Shown here one piece after another: positions 11,335 through 19,487 of a stretch of 64,000 nucleotides of DNA. This DNA is from Streptococcus sciuri (GTDB lineage Bacteria; Bacillota; Bacilli; Lactobacillales; Streptococcaceae): NCBI RefSeq assembly GCF_024814375.1, contig NZ_JANUXX010000001.1, forward strand, positions 457,111 through 521,110, read 5' to 3'. How positions within the stretch are numbered: position 1 is the stretch's first letter; every line of letters starts with the position of its first letter. Both the position numbers and the translations under genes were made by a program. Below the pieces are notes generated by a model. It worked only from the letters and a program-made list of their open reading frames with translations. It did not search any database and was not told where the DNA came from.

Positions 11335-12252
11335 CTACTTTTGTTGACGTGGCATAAATTTTTTAAAATATGCTTTCATGGTAGCGACAAACTTTTCAGC
11401 ACAGACAGTCAGATTTTTATCCCGACGCTTGATATAAACCATGTAATTATCCAAATGATTTTCAAGCGGAACAACGGTAATACCATTAACACTTCTGCTA
11501 TCTAAAAAGCCCGAACCTGTCGCATAAGCGTCTGTTCGCTCCAAAATACCATTAAGTGTCGCTCTGTCAGTGACGTTAAATAATGCTGAACTATCACTTG
11601 TATCTACAAAATTTTCAGAATAATACAGATATTCATCTTTTTCTTGCGTAAAACGAACCGTTGGCAGCCCTACTAAATCTTGTAGTACCAGCGATTTCTT
11701 CTGTGCCAGAGGATGATTTTTTCCTATATAAATATGTGTCTGAAAAGAACTCAATTCGACAAATTCCAAACCTAGCTTTTCAAAACGTTGCAAAAGCCCC
11801 TTACGGTTTTGATTGTTCATGTAAATGATGCCAATTTCACTATCACCTTGTGCAACCTCATCCAAAATCTGAATGGTTGTTGACTCAAAAATTCGGAAAT
11901 TTTTATAATCAGGATATTCGGTTGCAAAGCTCGTAATCAAGGGTGGTAAAAAGTCATAGTGCTGACTAGCAATCGAAAACTCGTTTTGGTCAGCATCTGA
12001 CTGCGAAAAAGCTTTTTCAAAAGAGTCAAAACTTTTAACAACCTCAAGTGCCTTTTCATAAAAAGACATGCCTTGGCTGGTCAGCACAGCACCTGTCGTT
12101 GTTCTAGTGAAAATCTGAAAGCCCATCTCACTCTCCAAATCACGAATGGCAACAGATAAACTCGGTTGACTGACATAAAGTTTGCTAGCAGCCTCACGGA
12201 AAGTGCCACTATTTGCGATAGCTACGACGTAACGTAATTGTTGTATATTCAT
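11335..12252 (-). CDS. LysR-family transcriptional regulator
   Basis: A 305-residue LysR-type regulator with an N-terminal winged helix-turn-helix (YVSQPSLSVAIRDLE, about residues 27-41) and a C-terminal periplasmic-binding-like effector domain. It resembles the CpsY/MtaR-like regulators next to lspA in other streptococci, but the target is not evident here. No divergent partner gene exists; the upstream neighbour is a same-strand ABC permease separated by a terminator. The start used is ATG 12252; a GTG three codons earlier is possible. Confidence 0.87.
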   Translation of the reverse strand: MNIQQLRYVVAIANSGTFREAASKLYVSQPSLSVAIRDLESEMGFQIFTRTTTGAVLTSQGMSFYEKALEVVKSFDSFEKAFSQSDADQNEFSIASQHYDFLPPLITSFATEYPDYKNFRIFESTTIQILDEVAQGDSEIGIIYMNNQNRKGLLQRFEKLGLEFVELSSFQTHIYIGKNHPLAQKKSLVLQDLVGLPTVRFTQEKDEYLYYSENFVDTSDSSALFNVTDRATLNGILERTDAYATGSGFLDSRSVNGITVVPLENHLDNYMVYIKRRDKNLTVCAEKFVATMKAYFKKFMPRQQK

Positions 12253-12335
12253 TTTTCTCACTTTTCTTTGACGATGTCTCTTCTATTATACACTAAAATA
12301 AGCTAAGGTGCGACAGGGAAATAAGAATTCACAAG

Positions 12336-12368
12336 AAAAAAGACTATCGCTCATAGCAACGTCTTTTT
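12336..12368 (-). terminator. Probable terminator after the ABC exporter operon
   Basis: Arms AAAAAGAC (12337-12344) and GTCTTTTT (12361-12368) flank a 16-nt loop at the 3' end of the last permease gene. The stem is short but U-rich, and it separates the exporter from the LysR-type gene. Confidence 0.5.
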
Positions 12369-13140
12369 AATTAGCCGAATGATATCGAACGACACCTTTC
12401 TTCCATACCCAACGAGCCACAAAGGTTCCTAGAACATCCATGATTATCAAAAAAACGAGATACACTATATCTAATTTCCCTTTGACAATAAGTACAGGGA
12501 GGTTTGTGCTAATCAAAATTGGAACACCCCAAGTCAGAATAAAACGAACAGATGATGGATAAATCGTCAGCGGTCTTGATGAGAACTCCATCAGGTACTC
12601 TGGTAAACCAAGGATACTATTTGCATTATCTTTCCAAAAAACAATAGACACCGCTAGTTGGTTCAATAAAAACAGTAAATAAGTAGCCAGCAATATACTA
12701 ATAACGAAGAAAACGAGCTGGAGCCATTCTAGCTTATAACTTGATAAAAAGTAAATCTGCGCCACCACACTGATAATAAGGTCACAAAAACTTGGAATAT
12801 CAAGTCGATACAGCACAAAATACCAAAACGAATCCACAGGTTTAAGGAGAGTAGCGTCTAGCTCCCCCTCTAGAATAGTCTCTGCTAAATGTTCATGAGA
12901 AACAACAAACAAAGTCTGATAAAGAAAAGTTATAGTTGAAGAGGTCGCTACCAAAAGCAGATAATCTTGTTTGGTAAATCCTAAAAGGGTATCTGTATAT
13001 TCAAAGAAAACAAAACCAGCTATAATCTCTAAAGTAAAGAATAAAGAACCGAGCACAAAGGTTATGACAGCTGTTTGACGATTGATGAGCACTTCTTGAA
13101 TACTGTGACTCACCAGCTTTTTCCATAAAGCAAAAGACAT
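12367..13140 (-). CDS. ABC-2 type permease, subunit 2 of peptide-locus exporter
   Basis: A 257-residue polytopic membrane protein with about six predicted helices and no soluble domain, of the group that pairs with a second permease and a dedicated ATPase (COG3694-like). It is the last gene of the candidate YcaO peptide cluster, following the other permease with one base between them and preceded by a GGGGGC site. Such three-part ABC-2 exporters often move peptides or confer self-immunity. The substrate assignment here comes only from linkage to the YcaO gene. Confidence 0.75.
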   Translation of the reverse strand: MSFALWKKLVSHSIQEVLINRQTAVITFVLGSLFFTLEIIAGFVFFEYTDTLLGFTKQDYLLLVATSSTITFLYQTLFVVSHEHLAETILEGELDATLLKPVDSFWYFVLYRLDIPSFCDLIISVVAQIYFLSSYKLEWLQLVFFVISILLATYLLFLLNQLAVSIVFWKDNANSILGLPEYLMEFSSRPLTIYPSSVRFILTWGVPILISTNLPVLIVKGKLDIVYLVFLIIMDVLGTFVARWVWKKGVVRYHSAN

Positions 13141-13141
13141 C

Positions 13142-13924
13142 TTAAGCCCCCATTCCTTCGTAACGCTTTAAACCACACTTAAAACTCCAGAGATAACCGA
13201 TATAAAATAGAAATGACCACAAGAAAGCTAGAATACTATTTTGCCAAATTTCTGCTAATAACAAACGGTGTTGCAAAGCAAGCGTATACTGAAAACCTAC
13301 TAGTGAGAAAGGATTGTTAACAACTATCTGGTACAACGGATTTGGCAATAAATTTAGCGGAAAGAGCAAGCCACCTAATAAACTATAGGCTGCATTTAAT
13401 ATTGGTCGAAGTGGCCACGTCTGTATCATCCAAAATCCTAAATTAGCGATGAAATTAATCAATAAGGAAAACATCATCAGGTTACTCATCAAAAGCACTA
13501 AGAGCGCTAGCGTGTAATACCACTCATATCCTATAACTAAAGTAGTACTTACAATCGCTACAAGATACAGGAGCAACTGCAAAAATTGGTCTCCCAAAAA
13601 GGATACTATCTCTTGTCCCAAAAAAGAATACGGTCGCAATAAGTGCATAGTCAACTTACCTGTATGCACCAAATCCCCCAAGTACGAAACCCTTGTCATC
13701 GAAAAAAGAACAGTACTGAAGTTCACAATAATCAAATACACAAACATCTGAGAGCGAGTAAAGTGACCAACAACTCCTTGAGAACTACTGCTAAAAATCG
13801 CTGACCAAGTTAGTAATGCAACTAGCACTCCAAGTAACTGATTAAACAGCCCCACGATAACATTAAACTTATAGGTCAGCTGTATTTGAAGGTGATTAAC
13901 CAAAATGACCACATACTTTTTCAT
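13142..13924 (-). CDS. ABC-2 type permease, subunit 1 of peptide-locus exporter
   Basis: A 260-residue membrane protein with about six helices, COG4587-like, forming a heteromeric exporter with the next gene. The start chosen is ATG 13924, preceded by AGGAGATGAG that overlaps the stop of the ATPase gene; an earlier in-frame start would run 57 bases into the ATPase gene. The tight packing of the three transporter genes indicates one transcript and translational coupling. Confidence 0.75.
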   Translation of the reverse strand: MKKYVVILVNHLQIQLTYKFNVIVGLFNQLLGVLVALLTWSAIFSSSSQGVVGHFTRSQMFVYLIIVNFSTVLFSMTRVSYLGDLVHTGKLTMHLLRPYSFLGQEIVSFLGDQFLQLLLYLVAIVSTTLVIGYEWYYTLALLVLLMSNLMMFSLLINFIANLGFWMIQTWPLRPILNAAYSLLGGLLFPLNLLPNPLYQIVVNNPFSLVGFQYTLALQHRLLLAEIWQNSILAFLWSFLFYIGYLWSFKCGLKRYEGMGA

Positions 13925-13925
13925 C

Positions 13926-14876
13926 TCATCTCCTATCCGTTTCAAATAATGCTGCAATAATATCCTCAAAAGGACTGTCATACTTGGTTACCGTTTCAAT
14001 ATCTTTTATATCCAAGGTAAGCGCTAGTGATTGATAGGATGTTTCTGATATTTTTATACTCCTATCGCTTATCTTATAAAGAGAGAGTTTATCTGGAATA
14101 GCTGATTGAAAGGTAATGACGATTTCCTTGGGCGCTCCGTATTTTTTCTTTAAATCTACAATAGATAAATCATCCAAAAGTCTCCCTTTTGATAAAACCA
14201 TGACACGTTGACAAGTCTCTTCTATATCTTGCATATAGTGGGAAGTCAGCAAAATCGTGACCTTCTCTTTACGGTTAATTTCCTTTAAAAAATGTCTAAT
14301 AGTGCGCTGACTATTGATGTCTAATCCAATCGTTGGCTCATCTAAAAACAACATCTTAGGAGAGTGAATAAGCGCACAGATTAACTCAAACTTCATACGC
14401 TCACCCAAGGATAAACTACGGACAGGTGTTTGCAGTTTATGACTAACACTCAATAATTGGCAAAGCTCCCCCAAGCGCTCATCATAATCCTTTTGTGGCA
14501 CCTCATAGATGACTTTTAGCATCTCGAGCGTCTCTTTTGCTGGTAAATCCCAAATCAGTTGACTTTTTTGCCCTAAGACAACACCGATTGATTTTAAATA
14601 ATCTTTTTGTCTTAAAGACGGTGTATATCCTTGATTTGATAGAGTCCCACTAGTCGGCGTTAAGATGCCTGTCAATAACTTTATTAAGGTTGTTTTACCA
14701 GCTCCGTTAGCCCCTAAAAGTCCTATGCATTCGCCTTCTTCAATCTCAAAATGAATAGCTTCAAGTGCAGCTATCGTTTTATAGCGTCTTGACCAAAAAT
14801 CCTTTAGAGAACCCCAAAAACCAACTGATTTTTCAAACGTTTTATAGACATAGGTTAGTTCTTCTACTTGAATCAT
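13926..14876 (-). CDS. ABC exporter ATPase of the YcaO locus
   Basis: A 316-residue ABC ATPase of the ABC-2 export group. Walker A is GANGAGKTT, the signature is LSLGERMK, Walker B is MLFLDEPTIGLD, and a C-terminal accessory domain of about 80 residues follows, as in COG4586 proteins. The signature LSLGE is normal for this subgroup. Its start lies 27 bp after the point where the YcaO gene would end if its frameshift were repaired (14904), which fits an original compact operon. It is likely the exporter or immunity ATPase of the peptide locus. Confidence 0.8.
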   Translation of the reverse strand: MIQVEELTYVYKTFEKSVGFWGSLKDFWSRRYKTIAALEAIHFEIEEGECIGLLGANGAGKTTLIKLLTGILTPTSGTLSNQGYTPSLRQKDYLKSIGVVLGQKSQLIWDLPAKETLEMLKVIYEVPQKDYDERLGELCQLLSVSHKLQTPVRSLSLGERMKFELICALIHSPKMLFLDEPTIGLDINSQRTIRHFLKEINRKEKVTILLTSHYMQDIEETCQRVMVLSKGRLLDDLSIVDLKKKYGAPKEIVITFQSAIPDKLSLYKISDRSIKISETSYQSLALTLDIKDIETVTKYDSPFEDIIAALFETDRR

Positions 14877-14903
14877 TTTTTCTCTCTTCTAATCAAATAA
14901 TCA

Positions 14904-16020
14904 TTATCTTTCTCTTGGGATAACTCCTATACCATGATTAACTAACTGAAAATTATCTGCCTCCAATACGATGACCTTAGTACATACAATATGCTGATAA
15001 TCTCTGACTAATTAAAATATTCTTTATATTTTCTAGAAGTTCAGTGCATGATCTAAATTGATTTTTCATTGTTTTAAACGAAACAAGCTCATAATCATCA
15101 TTAGGGTAGTGGCATTTTAAAATAGCTAAATACGGTGGAATAGCCTTAAAATTCTTAACAGATAATAAATCCTTCTCATATTCTTCATTACTATACATAG
15201 CATAGGATTGATATAACTCTGATAGTGCTCTATTAAGTGCAATTTCAGGATCTTGTGATGTACCACTACCTTTGAATGGAACAACATTTCCTTTTATCCA
15301 TGCATAATATGTATAAAAACCTTCATAACAGGTAATGTCTAATATTGTTAAATCCTCACCAGTCGTTTTCTCTATATCAATTATCTTTTTTCTCAAATAG
15401 CAAGGAAGTGTATCAATATCTAATTGACGAAACGTGCTGAAATTGTTCATCAAAAATACTTCTTGTAAATGTCGTGAGAGTGTTTCTCTCTCCATAATTT
15501 CATTCAATGCATGAATTAGAGATTCTTTTTCACTTAATCCAACTGCTATACCATTATTAGAAACATACTTTAAAACAAAATTGGGAATATCAATTTTATC
15601 CTTACTATCCATTATAAAGCATTTAGGATACCATATAGTATCATCTAAAACAAGATTTTTCAGTTTTAAGCAAGGAATATCTACATCCATAAGTAAATTT
15701 AAAGGAACTATACCTAATAATGATTTCTTTTGTTTTATAATATCTGGAACAGATAACATTTTAATATGTGTATCTCTTCCATTTAGATAATAATGTTCTA
15801 TCGCTTCAAATAAACCACTAGCTATAGCTTGACTATAATGTCCCTTTCCAGAAGAAAGGGGAAGTAACTTACCATTTTCATTAACAGTCACCGCTACAGA
15901 AGTAAATTCATTACTGTGAGTATTGAAGCTTTTAAGTTGGTAAGCTATGCCTAAACGCTCTAAAATATCCTTAGCTAAACCTATGGAGTACTGTACATCA
16001 TTATCTCTTTCATAAAACAT
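14904..16020 (-). pseudogene. YcaO-domain cyclodehydratase-like enzyme, frameshifted near the 3' end
   Basis: The open frame (14977-16020) encodes 347 residues of a YcaO protein, the ATP-dependent enzyme that activates backbone amides in RiPPs to form azolines, thioamides or amidines. Family landmarks are intact: SSGKG (56-60), SNNGIAVG (154-161) followed by glutamates E165, E174 and E178, and GSGTSQDP plus RALSELYQ (251-271). It ends early in SAYCMY. In the +1 frame directly across that stop, about 30 further codons read VCTKVIVLEADNFQL and end at 14904, like a YcaO C-terminus. So it is either a frameshifted gene, a programmed shift or a sequence error. AGAGGAG precedes the start. No partner dehydrogenase or E1-like gene is present. 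Confidence 0.8.
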
Positions 16021-16040
16021 CTGACTCTCCTCTTTAATCT

Positions 16041-16073
16041 AAAAACTAAGCCTCTAAAAGAGACCTAGTTTTT
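16041..16073 (-). terminator. Attenuating terminator between peptide gene and YcaO gene
   Basis: On minus-strand RNA a 15-bp stem (arms 16041-16055 and 16059-16073, all paired with two G-U wobbles, 3-nt loop) ends in a U-run. It begins right at the peptide stop codon and precedes the YcaO site. A partial terminator after the precursor gene is the known arrangement in peptide toxin operons such as sagA, where it keeps precursor mRNA in excess. Confidence 0.75.
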
Positions 16074-16231
16074 TATCGAACAATCTGCACATCTGTGTAC
16101 TTAGAATTCGACAGCGAGTTGCGAACTAACGTTTGATTAGCATCTAAAATTTTAGATAGAACAGATAACTCTTTATCACTCCATACCATCAAAGTTCCCT
16201 TATCTGTCATCTCTGATCTAGCTCTTCCCAT
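16073..16231 (-). CDS. 52-residue candidate RiPP precursor peptide
   Basis: A small gene with a strong AAGGGGGT ribosome-binding site seven bases before ATG 16231, a promoter upstream (16324-16352) and a terminator right after the stop. The peptide begins MGRARSEMTDKGTLMV and ends SNSKYTDVQIVR. It has no cysteine. A charged, leader-like first two thirds gives way to a Ser/Thr/Asn-rich C-terminal part, which could be a core for a YcaO enzyme. I do not recognise the family. Position directly ahead of a YcaO gene and an exporter is the main evidence for a precursor role. It could also be a small regulator. Confidence 0.6.
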   Translation of the reverse strand: MGRARSEMTDKGTLMVWSDKELSVLSKILDANQTLVRNSLSNSKYTDVQIVR

Positions 16232-16323
16232 ATAAATACCCCCTTAAATACTAATCATTACCTAGTCGATTTATATAACCAAACCGTCCTAAGGAAGGAT
16301 TTGTATTGTTTAATTATGCATAC

Positions 16324-16352
16324 AACATATCATTAATTAGTAAAAAAGTCAA
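16324..16352 (-). promoter_or_regulatory. Promoter of the YcaO peptide locus
   Basis: Minus-strand TTGACT (16347-16352), a 17-bp spacer and TATGTT (16324-16329). It leaves a 5' untranslated region of about 90 nt before the peptide gene, containing a small CCTAAGGA dyad of unknown use. Confidence 0.55.
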
Positions 16353-16431
16353 TAGAGTATTCACAATAAACTTAATTTATCGTCTTCTTTCATATTAAAA
16401 CGACCAGAACGACTGTAATATTTACTTTTGT

Positions 16432-17445
16432 CTAAACTTTTGGAATATAGAGGTTTCCTAAGGTAGCTGCCATAACAGCCTTGATAGTGTGCATACGGTT
16501 TTCAGCCTGATCAAAGTGACGAGCGTATTTACTTCGGAAGACTTCGTCTGTTACTTCCATTTCTTCTATGTCGAATTTTTCAGCAACATCTTTACCGTAA
16601 ACAGTCTTAGTATCGTGGAAGGCTGGCAAGCAGTGCAAGAAGATAAGATTTTCATTTTCTGCTTTCTTCACAAGCTCCATGTTCACTTGGTAAGGTTTCA
16701 AGAGAGCAACACGTTCTGCAAATTTGTCTTCTTCACCCATTGATACCCAAACGTCTGTGTAGAGAACGTCAGCACCTTTGACCGCTTCATCAACATTGTC
16801 AGTGATGAGGATACGAGCTCCGCTTTCTTTTGCAAATGTTTCTGCAAAATCAACAACTTCTTTTTCTGGAAAGAGTTCTTTTGGTGAAAAGATACGAACA
16901 TTCACACCAAGGATAGCACCAGTTACAAGAAGGCTGTTCGCTACATTGTTACGACCATCACCACAGTACACCAATGTAAGGGCTTCTAATTTTCCAAAAT
17001 TTTCTTGAATCGTTAGAAAATCAGCAAGCATTTGAGTTGGATGCCATACGTCTGTCAAACCGTTCCAAACTGGAACACCAGAGAATTTGGCCAATTCTTC
17101 AACCGTGTCTTGACTGAAGCCACGGAATTCGATACCGTCAAACATACGTCCCAATACTTTAGCTGTATCTTCTATTGATTCTTTTTTACCAAGTTGGATG
17201 TCATTTGACCCTAGATATTCTGGATGAGCACCAAGGTCGATAGCCGCAGTTGTGAAAGCTGCGCGTGTACGAGTTGAAGTTTTTTCAAATAGAAGGGCAA
17301 TATTTTTACCTTCAAGGTAGCGGTGAGAAACATTGCGTTTCTTCAAGTCCTTCAAGTGAGCTGATAAACCGATGAGATATTCTAATTCTGATCGTGTAAA
17401 GTCCTTCTCTGCCAAAAAACTTCTTCCTTGAAATACTGATGTCAT
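16432..17445 (-). CDS. argF: Ornithine carbamoyltransferase
   Basis: A 337-residue transcarbamylase. The carbamoyl-phosphate loop STRTRAAF (about 57-64), HPTQMLADF and the ornithine-binding HCLPAFHD motif identify it as an ornithine enzyme rather than PyrB. It makes citrulline from ornithine and carbamoyl phosphate, or runs in reverse when part of the arginine deiminase pathway. No arcA, arcC or arg genes adjoin it, so it is an orphan here and the direction of flux cannot be read from context; the argF name is one of two possible (argF or arcB). Its location between the peptide locus and rpmA suggests both are insertions relative to relatives. Confidence 0.9.
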   Translation of the reverse strand: MTSVFQGRSFLAEKDFTRSELEYLIGLSAHLKDLKKRNVSHRYLEGKNIALLFEKTSTRTRAAFTTAAIDLGAHPEYLGSNDIQLGKKESIEDTAKVLGRMFDGIEFRGFSQDTVEELAKFSGVPVWNGLTDVWHPTQMLADFLTIQENFGKLEALTLVYCGDGRNNVANSLLVTGAILGVNVRIFSPKELFPEKEVVDFAETFAKESGARILITDNVDEAVKGADVLYTDVWVSMGEEDKFAERVALLKPYQVNMELVKKAENENLIFLHCLPAFHDTKTVYGKDVAEKFDIEEMEVTDEVFRSKYARHFDQAENRMHTIKAVMAATLGNLYIPKV

Positions 17446-17654
17446 GGATCTATCCTCTTTCTTAGTTTATTTAATTTTTTATAGAATAAATCAATAGCTT
17501 ATACATTATTAAATTTGTTATTTTTAATGATTGTATCGTATAGCCTCTTCTTTTGTCAAGTCCATCTGTAAGATAATACTCATTTTCTCTTAAATCTCTT
17601 AATAATTGCTCTACCTTAACTTATTTATATACACATCATCTTTCAATACAATTC

Positions 17655-17682
17655 AAAAAGACCTCGTTTTAGAAGCCTTTTT
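17655..17682 (-). terminator. Terminator of the rplU-prp-rpmA operon
   Basis: Arms 17655-17665 and 17672-17682 pair on minus-strand RNA with two G-U wobbles and end in a U-run, five bases after the rpmA stop codon. Confidence 0.65.
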
Positions 17683-17686
17683 GATA

Positions 17687-17980
17687 CTATTTTGCGATTG
17701 GATAAACTGAAACTTGCTTTTTATCGCGTCCTTTACGTTCAAAGCGTACAACACCTTCAACTTTAGCAAAAAGTGTATCGTCTCCACCACGACCAACATT
17801 AACACCTGGGTAGATGTGTGTCCCACGTTGACGGTAAAGAATAGAACCACCTGTTACAGTTTGACCGTCTGCTGCTTTAGCACCAAGACGCTTGCTTTCA
17901 GAGTCACGTCCGTTAGATGTTGAACCTCCACCTTTTTTGTGGGCGAAGTATTGTAAGTTTAAAAGATTAAGTTTAATCAT
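17687..17980 (-). CDS. rpmA: 50S ribosomal protein L27 (with cleavable N-terminus)
   Basis: A 97-residue L27. It starts [19 protein letters not shown], carrying the Firmicute N-terminal extension whose [10 protein letters not shown] junction is cut by the protease Prp before L27 can reach the peptidyl-transferase centre. The gene for that protease lies directly upstream and overlaps it by four bases (ATGA). The start at 17980 is set by this overlap and by family N-termini. Confidence 0.95.
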   Translation of the reverse strand: MIKLNLLNLQYFAHKKGGGSTSNGRDSESKRLGAKAADGQTVTGGSILYRQRGTHIYPGVNVGRGGDDTLFAKVEGVVRFERKGRDKKQVSVYPIAK

Positions 17981-18336
17981 GAGTTTTTTCCTTTCGTTGA
18001 ACATTGTTGAATAATAGGTGTCGCCACATAGTCACCTTCATTTTCAGAGAGATTTTCAAGTCCAATCACCACTGATTCAAAAAGCGTCTGCCACACCGTA
18101 TCATCTGCCTTTGTCAGGTTATGTGGCTTTTGAATAACCAAATAACCACCATCGTCTACCATTTCCACCTGTGGCATCTTCTGCGTCATTACTTCGATAG
18201 AATTAGCAAAGTTAAGAACTAACATAGATACCGAGGCACATACTATATCAAAGCCATACTCACCACTACCAGCATGACCTGTGATAGTCATCTCAGACCA
18301 TCCTGCAACATCCTTTGTAAATATTGCTTGAATCAT
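17977..18336 (-). CDS. prp: Ribosomal-processing cysteine protease Prp
   Basis: A 119-residue cysteine protease that removes the N-terminal extension of ribosomal protein L27. The catalytic histidine lies in [10 protein letters not shown] (about residues 19-28) and the cysteine in FDIVCASVS (about 29-37). It sits between rplU and rpmA, the conserved position that puts the protease with its substrate. Length and motifs are normal. Confidence 0.92.
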   Translation of the reverse strand: MIQAIFTKDVAGWSEMTITGHAGSGEYGFDIVCASVSMLVLNFANSIEVMTQKMPQVEMVDDGGYLVIQKPHNLTKADDTVWQTLFESVVIGLENLSENEGDYVATPIIQQCSTKGKNS

Positions 18337-18341
18337 TGCTA

Positions 18342-18656
18342 TTAAGCGTTGATAGCCTTAATAACAACTTTAGTATAAGGTTGACGATGCCCTTGTTTAC
18401 GGTGACTACCTTTTTTAGGTTTGTACTTGTAAGTAACAACTTTCTTTTGTTTGCCTTGTTTTTCAACAGTTCCAACTACAGTAGCTCCTGAAACAAGTGG
18501 AGTTCCGACAACAGTTTTTTCACCACCAACAAGAACAACTTCGTTAAATGTTACTTCTTGACCTGCTTCAACGTTCAATTTTTCAACGTAGATTGCTTGA
18601 CCTGCTTCAACTTTAACTTGTTTTCCGCCAGTTTTAATGATTGCGTATGTGCTCAT
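18342..18656 (-). CDS. rplU: 50S ribosomal protein L21
   Basis: A 104-residue L21 beginning [13 protein letters not shown] and ending with the basic [16 protein letters not shown] tail that contacts 23S rRNA. The start at 18656 follows AGGAGGTGCATC; the longer open frame upstream translates the leader RNA and is rejected. First gene of the rplU-prp-rpmA operon, preceded by an L21 leader. Confidence 0.96.
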   Translation of the reverse strand: MSTYAIIKTGGKQVKVEAGQAIYVEKLNVEAGQEVTFNEVVLVGGEKTVVGTPLVSGATVVGTVEKQGKQKKVVTYKYKPKKGSHRKQGHRQPYTKVVIKAINA

Positions 18657-18765
18657 GATGCACCTCCTATAAAATATTAGTGAAGACTCGCCTAGCACTG
18701 TGAGCATCAACTACTTAAAAACAGTGTTCGTGCGGTTGCACAGGATGTGCATTAGTCAACTTCTC
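18657..18765 (-). ncRNA. Ribosomal protein L21 leader
   Basis: The roughly 110-nt leader on the minus strand contains the conserved pairing ATGCACA...TGTGCA near its 5' end and the ACACTG...CAGTG helix with GCTCACAGTGCTAGGCGAGTC nearer rplU. These match the L21 leader seen before rplU in low-GC Gram-positives and are thought to mediate autoregulation by L21. Identification is by pattern memory, not a covariance search. Confidence 0.7.
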
Positions 18766-18766
18766 A

Positions 18767-18795
18767 AGTATACTACACTTTCTACCTTCTGACAA
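18767..18795 (-). promoter_or_regulatory. rplU operon promoter
   Basis: Minus-strand TTGTCA (18790-18795), a 17-bp spacer and TATACT (18767-18772). It starts transcription at the 5' end of the L21 leader. Confidence 0.7.
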
Positions 18796-18954
18796 GTAAA
18801 AATGATTAAAAATATTATCCAATAATAATGTGATGTCTATAACTTTCTATTTATCAACTTATTCTATATCTAACTTCCTTTATTCTATGCGGTTTATCGT
18901 TAAGATTTACGTGTGTTTTGTATAATAGTGCACTCAATTTAAAAATGTATTTGA

Positions 18955-19378
18955 ATGCTATTCGGCAGTGATTTTACTGATAACTTAAATAAACTAACCA
19001 TATCTCATTTTGAAAACCGTCTGGAACAATTAAAGATTAACTCCTCTTGCCCTGAGTGTTTTTCTAGTAACGTGGTTAAAAATGGAAAAAAGCAGAATAT
19101 ACAACAATTCAAATACAAAATCTGCAACAGACGGCTTACACGCTTTATGAATACAATTTTAGAAAAAGCACGCTGGCATTGGAGTATTTGGATTAAAGTC
19201 CTAGAAATGACTATCAGCAGTCATTCCATCAAAGATGCGACAAATGTTTCTATAAACTGATCCTTTCACTTATATCCAAAACTAACGAGTCTATAATGGT
19301 TACTACTCAGCTTTTCAAAGTGAGATAGAAAGCATCCTTAATAAGATTTTGAAGGAGCTATATCCCCATTTACACTAG
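18955..19378 (+). mobile_element. Decayed insertion-sequence transposase fragment
   Basis: An open frame of about 100 codons (18955-19260) holds a zinc-ribbon-like CPECFSSNVVKNGKK segment with the second pair of ligands reduced to KICNRR, then aromatic-rich LEKARWHWSIWIKV. That resembles the N-terminal DNA-binding part of IS transposases. After the stop, scattered coding-like pieces continue to about 19378 in broken frames (for example YNGYYSAFQSEIESILNK). No intact catalytic domain or inverted repeats are visible. The family cannot be named with confidence. The surrounding 18796-18954 and 19379-19458 hold nothing else I can support. Confidence 0.5.
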
Positions 19379-19458
19379 ATGCAATATATATAGTTCCCAT
19401 AATTTTTATGGAAAAACACATTATTTTTTAAAAATTGAAGAATAATACTTCAAATATA

Positions 19459-19485
19459 AAATACCTATCGCAAGGATAGGTATTT
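19459..19485 (-). terminator. ilvD terminator
   Basis: Perfect 11-bp arms AAATACCTATC (19459-19469) and GATAGGTATTT (19475-19485) with a five-base loop, followed on the minus strand by a T-rich tract, directly after the ilvD stop. Confidence 0.85.
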
Positions 19486-19487
19486 AT

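Noticed and set aside
14977..16231. Calling the YcaO locus a streptolysin S-type (sag) cluster
   Set aside because: There is no dehydrogenase (sagB), E1-like (sagC) or protease gene, and the peptide lacks the cysteine/serine-rich core of SagA.
17446..17560. Possible ArgR boxes in front of the ornithine carbamoyltransferase gene
   Set aside because: AT-rich half-sites occur but none matches a full arginine box well enough to support.
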